Below are positions 40,430 through 48,034 of a DNA stretch of 64,000 bases, one piece after another. The notes under the pieces were generated by a model. The model worked only from the letters and a program-made list of their open reading frames with translations. It was not told the origin of the DNA and searched no databases. The stretch comes from Streptomyces sp. NP160 (GTDB taxonomy: Bacteria; Actinomycetota; Actinomycetes; Actinomycetales; Quadrisphaeraceae). The position numbers and the translations under genes are program-made. Numbering within the stretch: the first letter of the stretch is position 1; every line of letters begins with the position of its first letter. The stretch is taken from positions 85,460 to 149,459 of the forward strand of contig NZ_VDMJ01000020.1 of NCBI RefSeq assembly GCF_006335115.1, written 5' to 3'.

Positions 40430-40876
40430 TCAGCTCAGGCACAGCTCGTTGCCCTCGGGGTCGGTCATGACCACCCACCGCTGCGGGCCCTGGCGGCCCT
40501 CCCCCGCGCGCGTCGCGCCCAGACCCTCGAGCCGCGACACCTCGGCGTCGACGCGCTCCGGCCCGACGTGCAGGTCCAGGTGCACCCGGTTCTTGACGGT
40601 CTTCGGCTCGGGCACGCGCTGCAGGTACAGCCGGGGCCTCGCACCACCCGGGTCGCGGATGGCCGCGGCGTCGCGCCACACGAGGACCCCGCTGCGCTCG
40701 AGCACGTCGGCGTCCGTGGCGTACCCGGCGTCGAGCATGCGCCTGACCAGCGGCTCGACGTCCTCCACCTCGTAGCCCAGGGTCGCGGCCCAGAACTCCG
40801 CCTGCGCGTGGGGGTCGGCGCAGTCGACCACCACCTGCACCCCGGGGACCGGTGCGTGGTCCGCCTCGTCGCTCAT
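40430..40876 (-). CDS. VOC-family protein (glyoxalase-like domain)
   Basis: 148 residues, ATG at 40876. It has two beta-alpha-beta-beta-beta units: VVVDCADPHAQAEFWAATLGYEV in the first, read here as separate short blocks, and HLDLHVG with TDPEGNELCL in the second. The ending P-E-G-N-E is typical of glyoxalase and dioxygenase-fold proteins. His and Glu residues could bind a metal, but it belongs to the large unassigned group of Glyoxalase_6 proteins. No neighbour points to a substrate. The frame is open upstream to 41152, but that stretch does not look like protein. Confidence 0.85.
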   Translation of the reverse strand: MSDEADHAPVPGVQVVVDCADPHAQAEFWAATLGYEVEDVEPLVRRMLDAGYATDADVLERSGVLVWRDAAAIRDPGGARPRLYLQRVPEPKTVKNRVHLDLHVGPERVDAEVSRLEGLGATRAGEGRQGPQRWVVMTDPEGNELCLS

Positions 40877-40902
40877 GACGACGACGCTAGTCCGCGCTGC
40901 GG

Positions 40903-41195
40903 TCAGCCCGCGTCCGCAGAGGCGACCGTCCGCCGTCCCAGGGGGTGCACCGCCGCCCTCAGCTGCGGCGGCGAGACCACGCTGGACAGGACCCCCGGCC
41001 AGGCCTGGTGGGCGGCGACCGCCTCCAGGGAGCCCGTCCCGGCGGTGATCACGCAGACGTCGTCTCCGTCGGCCACCAGCTGCCCGGCGGTGGGCTCCAC
41101 CCGGCGCTGCACCGCCTCCAGCGGTGCCTGGAGCCGGACCACGGCGGTCCACCGGTACGGCGCCGAGCGACCGGCCCGCGCAGCCCCTCGACGGC
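40903..41195 (-). pseudogene. Remnant: C-terminal end of a WYL-domain transcriptional regulator
   Basis: An open stretch that reads [17 protein letters not shown], then [43 protein letters not shown] and LGRR before a stop at 40903. This is the pattern of the last 75 residues of DeoR/YafY-type WYL regulators (R-x-H-A-P ... TGSDSLD-ALAWHL ... PPEL). No helix-turn-helix and no WYL core precede it; the small SPOR-like gene begins at 41196. A GTG at 41142 could start a 79-residue peptide, but I think this is a decayed gene whose 5' part was deleted. Confidence 0.6.
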
Positions 41196-41369
41196 TCAGT
41201 CCTCCTCGGCGCGGTCCCAGGCCTCGGTCTTCTCGCGCGCCGTCTGCAGGGCCCGCTCGGCCTCCTCGCGCGAGGCGTACGGCCCCATGAGGGTGGCGCC
41301 GGGCTTGAGGTGTCCGACGTCGACCTGCCCGGTCTTGGTGTTGAACCAGTACTGCTGCCCGTCGCTCAT
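41196..41369 (-). CDS. Small SPOR-like protein (57 aa)
   Basis: 57 residues from ATG 41369: [19 protein letters not shown], then [21 protein letters not shown] and a short acidic helix. The pattern of a W-F/Y-N-T-x-T-G-Q-V start, M-G-P-Y, and R-E-E-A is that of a small family widespread in actinobacteria, often called SPOR-domain protein. The domain would bind denuded glycan strands in true SPOR proteins, but this one has no signal peptide or membrane anchor, so the role is unknown. It lies next to the second map gene and diverges from it, as in other actinobacteria to my memory. Confidence 0.8.
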   Translation of the reverse strand: MSDGQQYWFNTKTGQVDVGHLKPGATLMGPYASREEAERALQTAREKTEAWDRAEED

Positions 41370-41407
41370 GCGCGTGATCGTCCTCCGGGGGCCCGCGGCG
41401 CGCGACC

Positions 41408-41413
41408 TAGACT
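41408..41413 (+). promoter_or_regulatory. -10 hexamer TAGACT for leaderless second map
   Basis: TAGACT is followed by 8 nt and then the GTG start. No purine-rich ribosome site lies between them. Confidence 0.5.
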
Positions 41414-41421
41414 CACCCGCC

Positions 41422-42297
41422 GTGCCGCAGCGCGCCCCCCTCCTCACCCCCGGCGCGGTCAGCCCGCGCCGCCCCGTGCCGGCCAGCACGCCCCGCCCCG
41501 AGTACGTCGACAGGCCCCGCCCCGCGCCGCACCGCGGGTCGCACGTGCCGCCGGCGGAGGTGGTGGAGCGGATGCGCACGGCCTGCAGGATCGCGGCGCA
41601 GGCAGCGGCCGAGGCGGGCCGCCACGTCCAGCCGGGCACCACCACGGACGCCGTCGACGCCGTCGTCCACGAGTTCCTGCTCGACCACGGCGCCTACCCG
41701 TCCACCCTCGGCTACCGCGGCTTCCCCAAGTCGTGCTGCACCAGCGTCAACGAGGTGGTCTGCCACGGCATCCCCGACGACAGGCCGCTGGCGGAGGGCG
41801 ACCTGTGCAGCGTCGACGTCACCGCCTACGTCGTCCTCGACGGCCTCGGGGTGCACGGGGACACCTGCGCCACGTTCGGCGCCGGCGAGCTGGACGAGGC
41901 CAGCGCGCTGCTGCTCGAGCGCGCCCGGGCCGCCACCGACCGCGGCATCGCGGCGGTGCGCCCCGGCCGGGAGGTGAACGTCATCGGCCGGGTGGTGGAG
42001 GCCGCTGCCCGCCGCCACGGGTACGGGTCCGTGAGGGAGTACACCGGCCACGGCATCAGCACCTCGTTCCACTCCGGGCTGGTGATCCCCCACCACGACG
42101 CCGCACCCGCCCACGCCGAGGTCATCGAGACCGGCATGACCTTCACCGTCGAGCCCATGATCACCGAGGGCAGCCCGGCGGTGGACCTGTGGGACGACGG
42201 CTGGACCGTGGTCACCCGCGACCGCGGCCGCACGGCCCAGTTCGAGCACACCGTGCTGGTCACCGACACCGGAGCGGAGGTCCTCACGCTGCCGTGA
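41422..42297 (+). CDS. map: Methionine aminopeptidase type I, second copy, with a proline-rich N-terminus
   Basis: 291 residues, MetAP1c form. About 40 residues of Pro- and Arg-rich leader (PRPEYVDRP) precede the catalytic domain, as in mycobacterial MapB, where it includes an SH3-binding-like motif. Metal ligands: Asp in SVDVTAY and Asp in HGDT, His in YTGHGIS, Glu in TVEPMI and Glu in QFEHT. The gap between the two Asp residues is 15 instead of 11, because of four extra residues in [13 protein letters not shown]. In standard enzymes this loop is AYIGGVHGD. The rest of the active site, including [13 protein letters not shown], looks normal. GTG start at 41422 after a -10 hexamer. Confidence 0.9.
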   Translation: MPQRAPLLTPGAVSPRRPVPASTPRPEYVDRPRPAPHRGSHVPPAEVVERMRTACRIAAQAAAEAGRHVQPGTTTDAVDAVVHEFLLDHGAYPSTLGYRGFPKSCCTSVNEVVCHGIPDDRPLAEGDLCSVDVTAYVVLDGLGVHGDTCATFGAGELDEASALLLERARAATDRGIAAVRPGREVNVIGRVVEAAARRHGYGSVREYTGHGISTSFHSGLVIPHHDAAPAHAEVIETGMTFTVEPMITEGSPAVDLWDDGWTVVTRDRGRTAQFEHTVLVTDTGAEVLTLP

Positions 42298-42311
42298 GCG
42301 GGGGGTCGGGC

Positions 42312-42317
42312 TAACCT
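42312..42317 (+). promoter_or_regulatory. -10 hexamer TAACCT for leaderless ppgK
   Basis: TAACCT lies 8 nt before the ppgK GTG and no Shine-Dalgarno sequence is present. The same hexamer precedes fdhD at 60083-60088. Confidence 0.5.
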
Positions 42318-42325
42318 GCGGCGTC

Positions 42326-43174
42326 GTGGCACCCGAGACCTCCACGACGCCCACCACCGCCCCGTCGACGGCACCGGCCCCCGCGCGCGGCGGCGCCTCC
42401 GTCGCGCTGAGCGGCACGGGCATCGGCATCGACATCGGCGGCTCGGGCATCAAGGGCGCCCCCGTCGACCTCTCCACGGGCGAGTTCTCCGCCGAGCGGG
42501 TGCGCATCCCCACGCCGCAGCCCTCCACGCCGGACGCGGTCTCGCGCGTGGTCAAGCAGATCGTGGAGCAGATCGGCGAGCAGCTGCCCGACGGCGGTGC
42601 GGGGCTCCCGGTCGGCATCACCTTCCCCGCCGTCATCCAGCACGGCGTCGCGCGCACCGCCGCCAACGTGGACAAGGGGTGGATCGACTTCGACGTCGCG
42701 ACCCTCATGACCGCCGTCACCGGACACCCGGTGCACGTGGTCAACGACGCCGACGCCGCCGGCGTGGCCGAGGCCCGCTACGGCGCCGCGAAGGGCGTGA
42801 AGGGCGTGGTCGTGCTCGCCACGCTGGGCACGGGCATCGGCACGGCGGTGATGGTCGACGGCGTGCTGGTGCCCAACACCGAGCTGGGCCACCTCGAGGT
42901 GGACGGGCACGACGCCGAGACCCGCGCCTCGGACGCGGCGCGCGAGCGCGACGACCTCTCGTGGTCGCACTGGGCCAAGCGCCTGAACAAGTACTTCCAG
43001 AGCCTGGAGGCCCTGCTCTGGCCGGACCTCATCGTGGTGGGCGGCGGGGTCTCCAAGAAGTCGGAGAAGTTCCTGCCGGAGCTGAAGCTGCGCACCCCCA
43101 TCGTGCCCGCGCAGCTGCTGAACTCCGCGGGCATCGTGGGCGCGGCGGCCCTGGCCAGCGAGCAGCGCCGCTAG
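42326..43174 (+). CDS. ppgK: Polyphosphate glucokinase
   Basis: 282 residues, a ROK-family kinase that phosphorylates glucose with polyphosphate or ATP, typical of actinobacteria. Blocks: [17 protein letters not shown] (phosphate 1), [26 protein letters not shown] with the catalytic Asp, and [18 protein letters not shown] (phosphate 2). The last part has the PPGK-specific [23 protein letters not shown] region, cited here only in overview. The first 28 residues are a Pro/Thr/Ala-rich extension. It starts at GTG 42326. The 3' end converges on the low-complexity protein gene 28 bp away. Confidence 0.93.
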   Translation: MAPETSTTPTTAPSTAPAPARGGASVALSGTGIGIDIGGSGIKGAPVDLSTGEFSAERVRIPTPQPSTPDAVSRVVKQIVEQIGEQLPDGGAGLPVGITFPAVIQHGVARTAANVDKGWIDFDVATLMTAVTGHPVHVVNDADAAGVAEARYGAAKGVKGVVVLATLGTGIGTAVMVDGVLVPNTELGHLEVDGHDAETRASDAARERDDLSWSHWAKRLNKYFQSLEALLWPDLIVVGGGVSKKSEKFLPELKLRTPIVPAQLLNSAGIVGAAALASEQRR

Positions 43175-43202
43175 CGGACGGGCCCCCGGACCGCAGGGCG
43201 GG

Positions 43203-44111
43203 TCAGTCCGCAGGGACGGCGCTGCCGGTCGCCGCGGTGGGCGCCGAAGACGACGCCGCGGAGCCCGTCTCGCCCGGGGCCTCCTCCGCGCCGCGGGACG
43301 CCGTGGTGCTGGCCGGGGCGGACAGCGCGGTGGCGCCGGGGCCGGCCGCGGCGCGTCCCTCGGTCTCCGACGCCGCTCCGTCCTCGGCTCCCTCGGTCCC
43401 CGCGGCGCCCGTGCCCCCGGGAGCGCTCGACGGCGGCGTGCTGGGCTGGGCCGACCCCGAGCCCGCACCGGGGCTGGAGGACGGTGCAGCTCCGGTGCCG
43501 CTCGTCGAGCCCGACGAGCCCGACGAGCCGCTGGCCCCGGAACCGCTCTGCGGTGCCGGGCTGGAGGGGTCGGCGGTGGTGCTCGTGCTGCTGCTGCCCT
43601 CACCGAGGCCGTCACCCGCGGCGGCGGACGGGTCCGCACCGGGTGCGGGGCTGGGGGGCAGGTCCGGCAGGCCGGGGGTGCCGTCGTCCTCCCAACCGGC
43701 CCGCTCGGTGGCGGCCACGCGGTAGCCGCGGGGGACGACCAGCACGCCCGCGCCCGGGAGGATCGCCCCCTCCTCGGTGGCGACGAGCGGCGGCAGGGCG
43801 GTGACGAGCGCCGACAGCCTCGCCGCCTGGGCGAGGCTGTACGGGCCCGAGACGGGGGCGGCGCTGGTGGCGGAGGCCCCGCCACCGCCGCTCGCTGCGG
43901 CCTCCTGCACGGCGGATCCCCCGCCCGCGCGGCCTCCGGCGGCGCCGGCAGCGGTGACCCCGCCACCGTCCTGGGAGCCGTCGAGGGCAGGCAGGCCGCC
44001 CAGGGAGATGGTGAGGGTGGCGGCCACGAGCAGGCCGGCGACGCCCAGGGCCACGCCCTCGGCGGGGTGCGCCAGGCGGAGGCCGGAGCCTCGCTTCACC
44101 CGTCGACCCAC
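43203..44111 (-). CDS. Ser/Gly/Ala-rich protein with one membrane anchor
   Basis: 302 residues. After a basic start (VGRRVKRGSGLR) comes one membrane helix at about 20-40 (GVALGVAGLLVAATLTISLG), which may be a signal anchor. Residues 50-85 are low complexity. Residues 88-160 form the only ordered-looking part, with YSLAQAARLSALVTALPPLV and GVLVVPRGYRV. The rest is a Ser/Gly/Thr/Pro/Ala linker to the end. The outside topology suggests a surface or wall-associated protein with a flexible stalk. I do not recognise a domain. GGAGG five bases before the GTG at 44111 sets the start. Confidence 0.7.
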   Translation of the reverse strand: MGRRVKRGSGLRLAHPAEGVALGVAGLLVAATLTISLGGLPALDGSQDGGGVTAAGAAGGRAGGGSAVQEAAASGGGGASATSAAPVSGPYSLAQAARLSALVTALPPLVATEEGAILPGAGVLVVPRGYRVAATERAGWEDDGTPGLPDLPPSPAPGADPSAAAGDGLGEGSSSTSTTADPSSPAPQSGSGASGSSGSSGSTSGTGAAPSSSPGAGSGSAQPSTPPSSAPGGTGAAGTEGAEDGAASETEGRAAAGPGATALSAPASTTASRGAEEAPGETGSAASSSAPTAATGSAVPAD

Positions 44112-44309
44112 TGCGCCCTCCGCGTCGGGACACCGCTCAGCAGCGCTCGCTGTGGCGGCCCGCGACCCACGGTAGCCACGCCGGGAGGCGACTTCCGGGA
44201 CTTCGCGGGATCGGCGCCGGTCGCGGCGGAGTGTCGTCCTGGCTAGCGTGACCTGCACTTCTCCCGACGGTCGCGTCGAACACACCCTGAACAACCCGGA
44301 GGCACCCCC

Positions 44310-44741
44310 GTGCGCAGCCCCGTCCTGCCGTCCCACCTCCCGGCCCGCTTCGCCAGCGGCGCCTACATCCTCAACTCGGGGCTGTCCAAGCGGAACGCCC
44401 CTCAGGAGGTGGCCCAGGGCCTGCACGGCTTCGCGGCGACCGCCTACCCCTTCCTGGGCCAGGTGGAGCCCAAGAAGTTCGTCAAGGCGCTCTCCACCGC
44501 GGAGATCGTCCTCGGCTCGGCGCTGCTGCTGCCGTTCGTGCCCACCGCCCTCGTGGCCACCGGGCTGGCCGCCTTCAGCGGCGGCCTCCTGGGCCTGTAC
44601 CTGCGGGTGCCGGGCATGCGCGAGCCCGGCAGCCTGCGCTGGACCGAGCAGGGCCAGGCCATCGCCAAGGACGTCTTCCTCGCGGGCATCGCCGGGACCC
44701 TCCTGGCGGACTCCGCTCGACGTGCGAAGGACGCCGGCTGA
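44310..44741 (+). CDS. DoxX-like small membrane protein
   Basis: 143 residues starting at GTG 44310 after CCGGAGG. Hydrophobic segments lie near 62-85 and 85-105, with shorter ones near the two ends. The patterns FASGAYILNSGLSKR, AATAYPFLGQVEPKKF and LLGLYLRVPGMREPGSLR are those of a small conserved actinobacterial membrane family resembling DoxX proteins. The function is unknown; DoxX relatives are linked to redox and stress. It lies just upstream of csbD, 35 bp away, which fits a stress role. Confidence 0.75.
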   Translation: MRSPVLPSHLPARFASGAYILNSGLSKRNAPQEVAQGLHGFAATAYPFLGQVEPKKFVKALSTAEIVLGSALLLPFVPTALVATGLAAFSGGLLGLYLRVPGMREPGSLRWTEQGQAIAKDVFLAGIAGTLLADSARRAKDAG

Positions 44742-44776
44742 GCGCAGGATCTGAGGTCCCCGATGAAGGAGGGCGC

Positions 44777-44950
44777 ATGTCTGCCATCGACAAGGTCAAG
44801 AACGCCGCTCAGGAGGCCGCCGGCAAGGTCAAGGAGGGGGTCGGCCAGAAGACCGACAACCGGGACCTGCAGGCCGAGGGCCAGCGCGACCAGGCCTCCG
44901 CTGACCTGAAGCAGCGCGGCGAGCACGTCAAGGACGCCTTCAAGGCCTGA
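44777..44950 (+). CDS. CsbD-family stress protein
   Basis: 57 residues, highly charged and helical: MSAIDKVKNAAQEAAGKVKE, then GVGQKTDNRDLQAEGQRDQA and a short end. This is the CsbD pattern of a small sigma-B-type general stress protein, of unknown mechanism. The ATG at 44777 has a very good ribosome site (AAGGAGGG). It is too short to be picked up by length filters but is clearly real. A double hairpin follows directly after its stop. Confidence 0.9.
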   Translation: MSAIDKVKNAAQEAAGKVKEGVGQKTDNRDLQAEGQRDQASADLKQRGEHVKDAFKA

Positions 44951-44965
44951 CCCGCACCCTCTCGC

Positions 44966-45004
44966 CCACGGGGGCGTCCACCGTCGCGGTGGGCGCCCCC
45001 GTGG
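44966..45004 (+). terminator. Double hairpin after csbD
   Basis: An 11-bp outer stem (44966-44976 with 44994-45004) encloses a second 6-bp stem (44978-44983 with 44987-44992) with a 3-nt loop. Nearly all of the 39 bases are paired, so it is a strong terminator for csbD and possibly also for the gene that converges on it. Confidence 0.8.
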
Positions 45005-45036
45005 CGCGTCATCAGCGCGTCATCAGCGCGTCGTCA
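45004..45036. repeat. Three tandem 11-bp repeats at the 3' end of the STAS gene
   Basis: GCGCGTCATCA occurs at 45004-45014 and 45015-45025, and with one change (GCGCGTCGTCA) at 45026-45036. The last copy contains the stop codon of the STAS-domain gene, and in each copy TCA (TGA on the minus strand) recurs. Confidence 0.8.
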
Positions 45037-45513
45037 GCGCGACCTCGGTGTCGGCAGCTCCGCGTGCGCCGCGAGGTCCACGACCCCCCGCGCGGCGGGT
45101 TCGGGGGCGGGCCGGCGGAGCACCAGCGCCCGCTCCGGCGGACCCACCGCGAGCACCGGTGGCCAGCCGGTGCTCTGGCGCAGGAGGTCGATCAGGCGCA
45201 GGAGGGGGCGGCTGGGCTCGAGCACGAGCAGCGAGCCGCCCGGTGGCGCGAGGTCCAGCACCGCCCGGAGCCCGCTGACGTCGACGAAGGTGACGCGCGA
45301 GGCGTCGACGACGGCGCGGTGCGACCACCTCGCGAGCAGGTGCGCGACGTGGGCGAGCTGGTCCCTGCACGTCAGGTCGAGGTCTCCGGAGAGCTCCACG
45401 ACCACTCCGCTGCCCGTCCACCGCAGCGCAGCGCTGCTGCCCTCGGACCGGACGCTGTGCAGCAGGTGCGGAGCCGGGCAGGGGTCCTGGGGAGGAGGAG
45501 GCGGCTGGGACAC
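45034..45513 (-). CDS. STAS-domain protein (anti-sigma-factor antagonist-like)
   Basis: 159 residues. Residues 28-125 form a STAS fold: VVVELSGDLDLTCRDQLAHV, then AVVDASRVTFVDVSGLRAVLDL with the DVSG switch where the phosphorylated Ser lies in RsbV and SpoIIAA, then GGSLLVLEPSRPLLRLIDL. The C-terminal 35 residues are Pro- and Ala-rich. It starts at GTG 45513 with GAGGTG upstream; the frame is open further, but without a ribosome site. It is probably the target of a phosphatase/kinase pair such as the SpoIIE-HATPase protein at 36358. Confidence 0.85.
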   Translation of the reverse strand: MSQPPPPPQDPCPAPHLLHSVRSEGSSAALRWTGSGVVVELSGDLDLTCRDQLAHVAHLLARWSHRAVVDASRVTFVDVSGLRAVLDLAPPGGSLLVLEPSRPLLRLIDLLRQSTGWPPVLAVGPPERALVLRRPAPEPAARGVVDLAAHAELPTPRSR

Positions 45514-45713
45514 GGTGGCACCTCGGGAAGGGGAGGTGGAGCCGTTCCGTCGACCCGTCCCCCGAGCGTAGGCGCCACCTGGCACCACCTCAAGGCCCCC
45601 GGGACGTCCCGGTGCGGGGCGGCCCCAGCGGTGCCACGCTGGAGCATGACGAGCGGCACGGCTCCCGTCGCAGGCGTCGCCACGGGCACGCGCGAGGGGC
45701 CGAGGGGCTGCCC

Positions 45714-46415
45714 GTGAGCCCCTCGACCGCGCCCGAGCTGCGGGTGTGCGAGGCGCTGCGCGAGGCCGTGGGCTGGGACCGCGTCGCGGTCGTCGTCGCC
45801 ACCGGCCCCGACGACCGCCTGCCGCTGCGAGGGTCCGACGCGGTGCTGGAGCACTTCTGCGACCTGCAGCAGAGCCTGGCTCAGGGACCCAGCGTCGACG
45901 TGCTCTCCTCGGGGGTGCCGGTCCTGGTCGACGACCTCCGCACCGCCGTGGCGCCCTGGCCCCTGCTGCTCAGCGCGGTCCCGCGTGACGTGCCGCTGCG
46001 GTCCCTGGCGGTGCTGCCGCTGCGCCTGTCGACCGGCCGCGCCACCAGCGCTCCGGACCACGGCGGGAGCACCGGCCCCAGCGGTCCCGGGGTGGTCGGG
46101 GTCCTGGCGGTCGGCCGCGACCAGCCGCGTCCCTTCACCCACCGGCAGGTCGACGACCTCACCGCGCTGGCGGCCCTCGTGACGGCCGTGGTGCTGCAGC
46201 GGGCCTCGACCGAGGAGCTGTTCACCGAGGACGCCGCCCGCGACGAGCACCTGCCGATCGTGGTGGGCATGCTCCGGGCGCGGCTCGGGGCCGGGCCCGC
46301 CGAGGCGCTCGCCCGGCTGCGCGCGTACGCCTTCAGCTGCGACACGACGATCCAGGTGGTGGCGCGGCACGTGCTGTCGGGAGACGTCGACCTCGCCGAC
46401 GTCGCCCGGTCCTGA
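45714..46415 (+). CDS. GAF-ANTAR regulator
   Basis: 233 residues. The N-terminal 170 residues read as a GAF sensor (LRVCEALREAVGWDRVAVVVA ... LAVLPLRL ... VVGVLAVGRDQPRPFT). The end is an ANTAR domain, VVGMLRARLGAGPAEALARLRAYAF, which binds hairpins in nascent RNA and prevents termination. The RAYAF core is intact, but the usual start of the domain (Ala-x-Gly-Met-L) is VVGML. GTG 45714 is chosen because GAGGGG lies just before it; the open frame upstream reads as noise. It should act as an RNA-binding antiterminator, perhaps on the DUF2382/Asp23 operon downstream. Confidence 0.82.
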   Translation: MSPSTAPELRVCEALREAVGWDRVAVVVATGPDDRLPLRGSDAVLEHFCDLQQSLAQGPSVDVLSSGVPVLVDDLRTAVAPWPLLLSAVPRDVPLRSLAVLPLRLSTGRATSAPDHGGSTGPSGPGVVGVLAVGRDQPRPFTHRQVDDLTALAALVTAVVLQRASTEELFTEDAARDEHLPIVVGMLRARLGAGPAEALARLRAYAFSCDTTIQVVARHVLSGDVDLADVARS

Positions 46416-46592
46416 GAGCGCGGAGCGGACCCGCGCGGGGGCCGTGATCGGCTCGCGGAGGCACTCACCCGCTGTCACCGTGGAGCCAGGTCGGATGACG
46501 CTGCAGACCACTGGCGCCTCCGTTCCGGCTGGCGGGTCGGACGTCGCCCACGAGCGCGCACCGCCGGCGCACGTCGCACCAGGAGGACCCCC

Positions 46593-47543
46593 ATGGCCAC
46601 CGGAACCACCTTCGACGTCGAGGCCCTGCGCCGAGCCACCGTCCACGCCTCTGACGGCGCCAAGATCGGCAAGGTCGGCGAGGTCTACCTCGACGACGCC
46701 ACCGACCGACCGGAGTGGGTCACCGTGCGCACCGGGCTCTTCGGCAGCTCGGAGACCTTCGTGCCGCTCGCCGGCGCGACCAGCACCGACGACGAGCTCC
46801 GCGTTCCCTACACCAAGGACCAGGTCAAGGACGCCCCGCGCACCGACGCCGACGGCCAGCTCACCCCCGACGAGGAGGAGCGGCTCTACCGCCACTACGG
46901 GCTCGACGCCTCGACGTCGGCGGCCACGGACACGACCACGGGCACGACCGCCGGCACGACCGGCGCCGAGCACCTGCGGGGCGAGGGCACGGGTTACACC
47001 GAGGGGACCGGGCAGCGCCGCGGCGAGTACGAGGGCCTCGACGAGCTGGGCGCCGCCCAGGGCACCGCCGGGCCGGGCGCGGGCACGACCACGGGCACCA
47101 CGTCCCGGCGCACCGAGGGCCACGACACCTCCGGCCCCACCACCGACGAGGCCATGACCCGCTCCGAGGAGCGCCTGCAGGTCGGCACCGAGCGCCGCGA
47201 GGCGGGTCGTGCACGGCTGCGCAAGCACGTCGTCACCGAGACGCAGACCCACCAGGTCCCCACGTCCCACGAGGAGGTGACCCTCGAGCGCGAGCCCGTC
47301 ACCGACCGGAACCGCGGTGCGGCCACCTCCGGCCCCGAGCTCAGCGACGAGGAGCACGAGGTGGTGCTGCACGAGGAGGTGCCGGTGGTCTCCACCACCG
47401 TCGAGCCCGTCGAGAGGGTCCGGGTCGGCACCCGCGAGGTCTCCGAGGAGCGGACGGTCTCCGCCGACGTGCGCAAGGAGGAGATCGACCTCGACGCCGA
47501 CGCGCCCCGCGCGGACGCCGGCCGCGACCGCGACCGCCTCTGA
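46593..47543 (+). CDS. PRC-barrel and DUF2382 domain protein
   Basis: 316 residues. Residues 10-80 are a PRC-barrel domain (ATVHASDGAKIGKVGEVYLDD, WVTVRTGLFG, FVPLAGA). Residues 105-200 are a Thr/Gly-rich linker. DUF2382 follows at about 205-300, with EERLQVGTERREAGRARLRKHV and EEVPVVSTTVEPVERVRVGTREV, cited in parts. DUF2382 proteins occur in bacteria under desiccation and oxidative stress, often with a PRC barrel; the molecular role is unknown. ATG 46593 has CAGGAGGA upstream. The highly acidic and Arg-rich repeats may be mostly disordered. Confidence 0.88.
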   Translation: MATGTTFDVEALRRATVHASDGAKIGKVGEVYLDDATDRPEWVTVRTGLFGSSETFVPLAGATSTDDELRVPYTKDQVKDAPRTDADGQLTPDEEERLYRHYGLDASTSAATDTTTGTTAGTTGAEHLRGEGTGYTEGTGQRRGEYEGLDELGAAQGTAGPGAGTTTGTTSRRTEGHDTSGPTTDEAMTRSEERLQVGTERREAGRARLRKHVVTETQTHQVPTSHEEVTLEREPVTDRNRGAATSGPELSDEEHEVVLHEEVPVVSTTVEPVERVRVGTREVSEERTVSADVRKEEIDLDADAPRADAGRDRDRL

Positions 47544-47566
47544 GCTGACGGGCTGAGGAGACGGCT

Positions 47567-48034
47567 GTGACGCCTCCCGACGCACCCGGACGGGGCGTGG
47601 ACGTGGTGCTCTCCGCCGAGAGGGCCGACGTCGGCGTGCGCCGCGCACCCCGCGAGCGGGTGCGGGTGCGCCGGGAGGTGGTCACCGAGGAGGTGACCGT
47701 GGTGGTCGCCGTGCGCCGAGAGGTCCTGCGGACGGTGCGCGAGCCGCTCACCCCGGGCTCGGCCGACGCCGGGTCCGGAGACGGCCCGGGGGCCGCGGGC
47801 GAAGCGCTGCCCCTCGAGCTGGTGCTGTCGGAGGAGCGGCCCGTGGTGGGCCTCGAGGTGGTGCCGTACGAGCGGGTCCGGGTGGACGTGCGGTCGGTGC
47901 CCGGCACCGCAGCCGTCACCACGACCGCACGGCGCGAGACCGCCGAGGTCACCACCGACCCAGCCGCCGACCCGGCCACCGGCCCCGCCACCGGGGTCAC
48001 CGCTGCCACCAGCGACCTGCGGAGCCCCCTGTGA
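47567..48034 (+). CDS. DUF2382-like protein, second and shorter
   Basis: 155 residues with two related stretches. VVLSAERADVGVRRAPRERVRVRREVVTEEVTVVVAVRREVLRTV and LVLSEERPVVGLEVVPYERVRVDV, cited only as LSAERADVGV and LSEERPVVGLEV, repeat the DUF2382 strand pattern. So the domain is present as a half repeat after duplication. The C-terminal 45 residues are a Thr/Ala/Pro tail. It lies 23 bp after the first DUF2382 gene and overlaps the next gene by GTGA. The start is GTG 47567, which has GAGGAGA upstream. Confidence 0.8.
   Translation: MTPPDAPGRGVDVVLSAERADVGVRRAPRERVRVRREVVTEEVTVVVAVRREVLRTVREPLTPGSADAGSGDGPGAAGEALPLELVLSEERPVVGLEVVPYERVRVDVRSVPGTAAVTTTARRETAEVTTDPAADPATGPATGVTAATSDLRSPL

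Noticed and set aside
40430..41152. A 240-residue frame that would add 92 residues to the VOC protein
   Set aside because: The added part is Arg/Gly-rich and covers the WYL remnant in another frame. The ATG at 40876 begins the domain properly.
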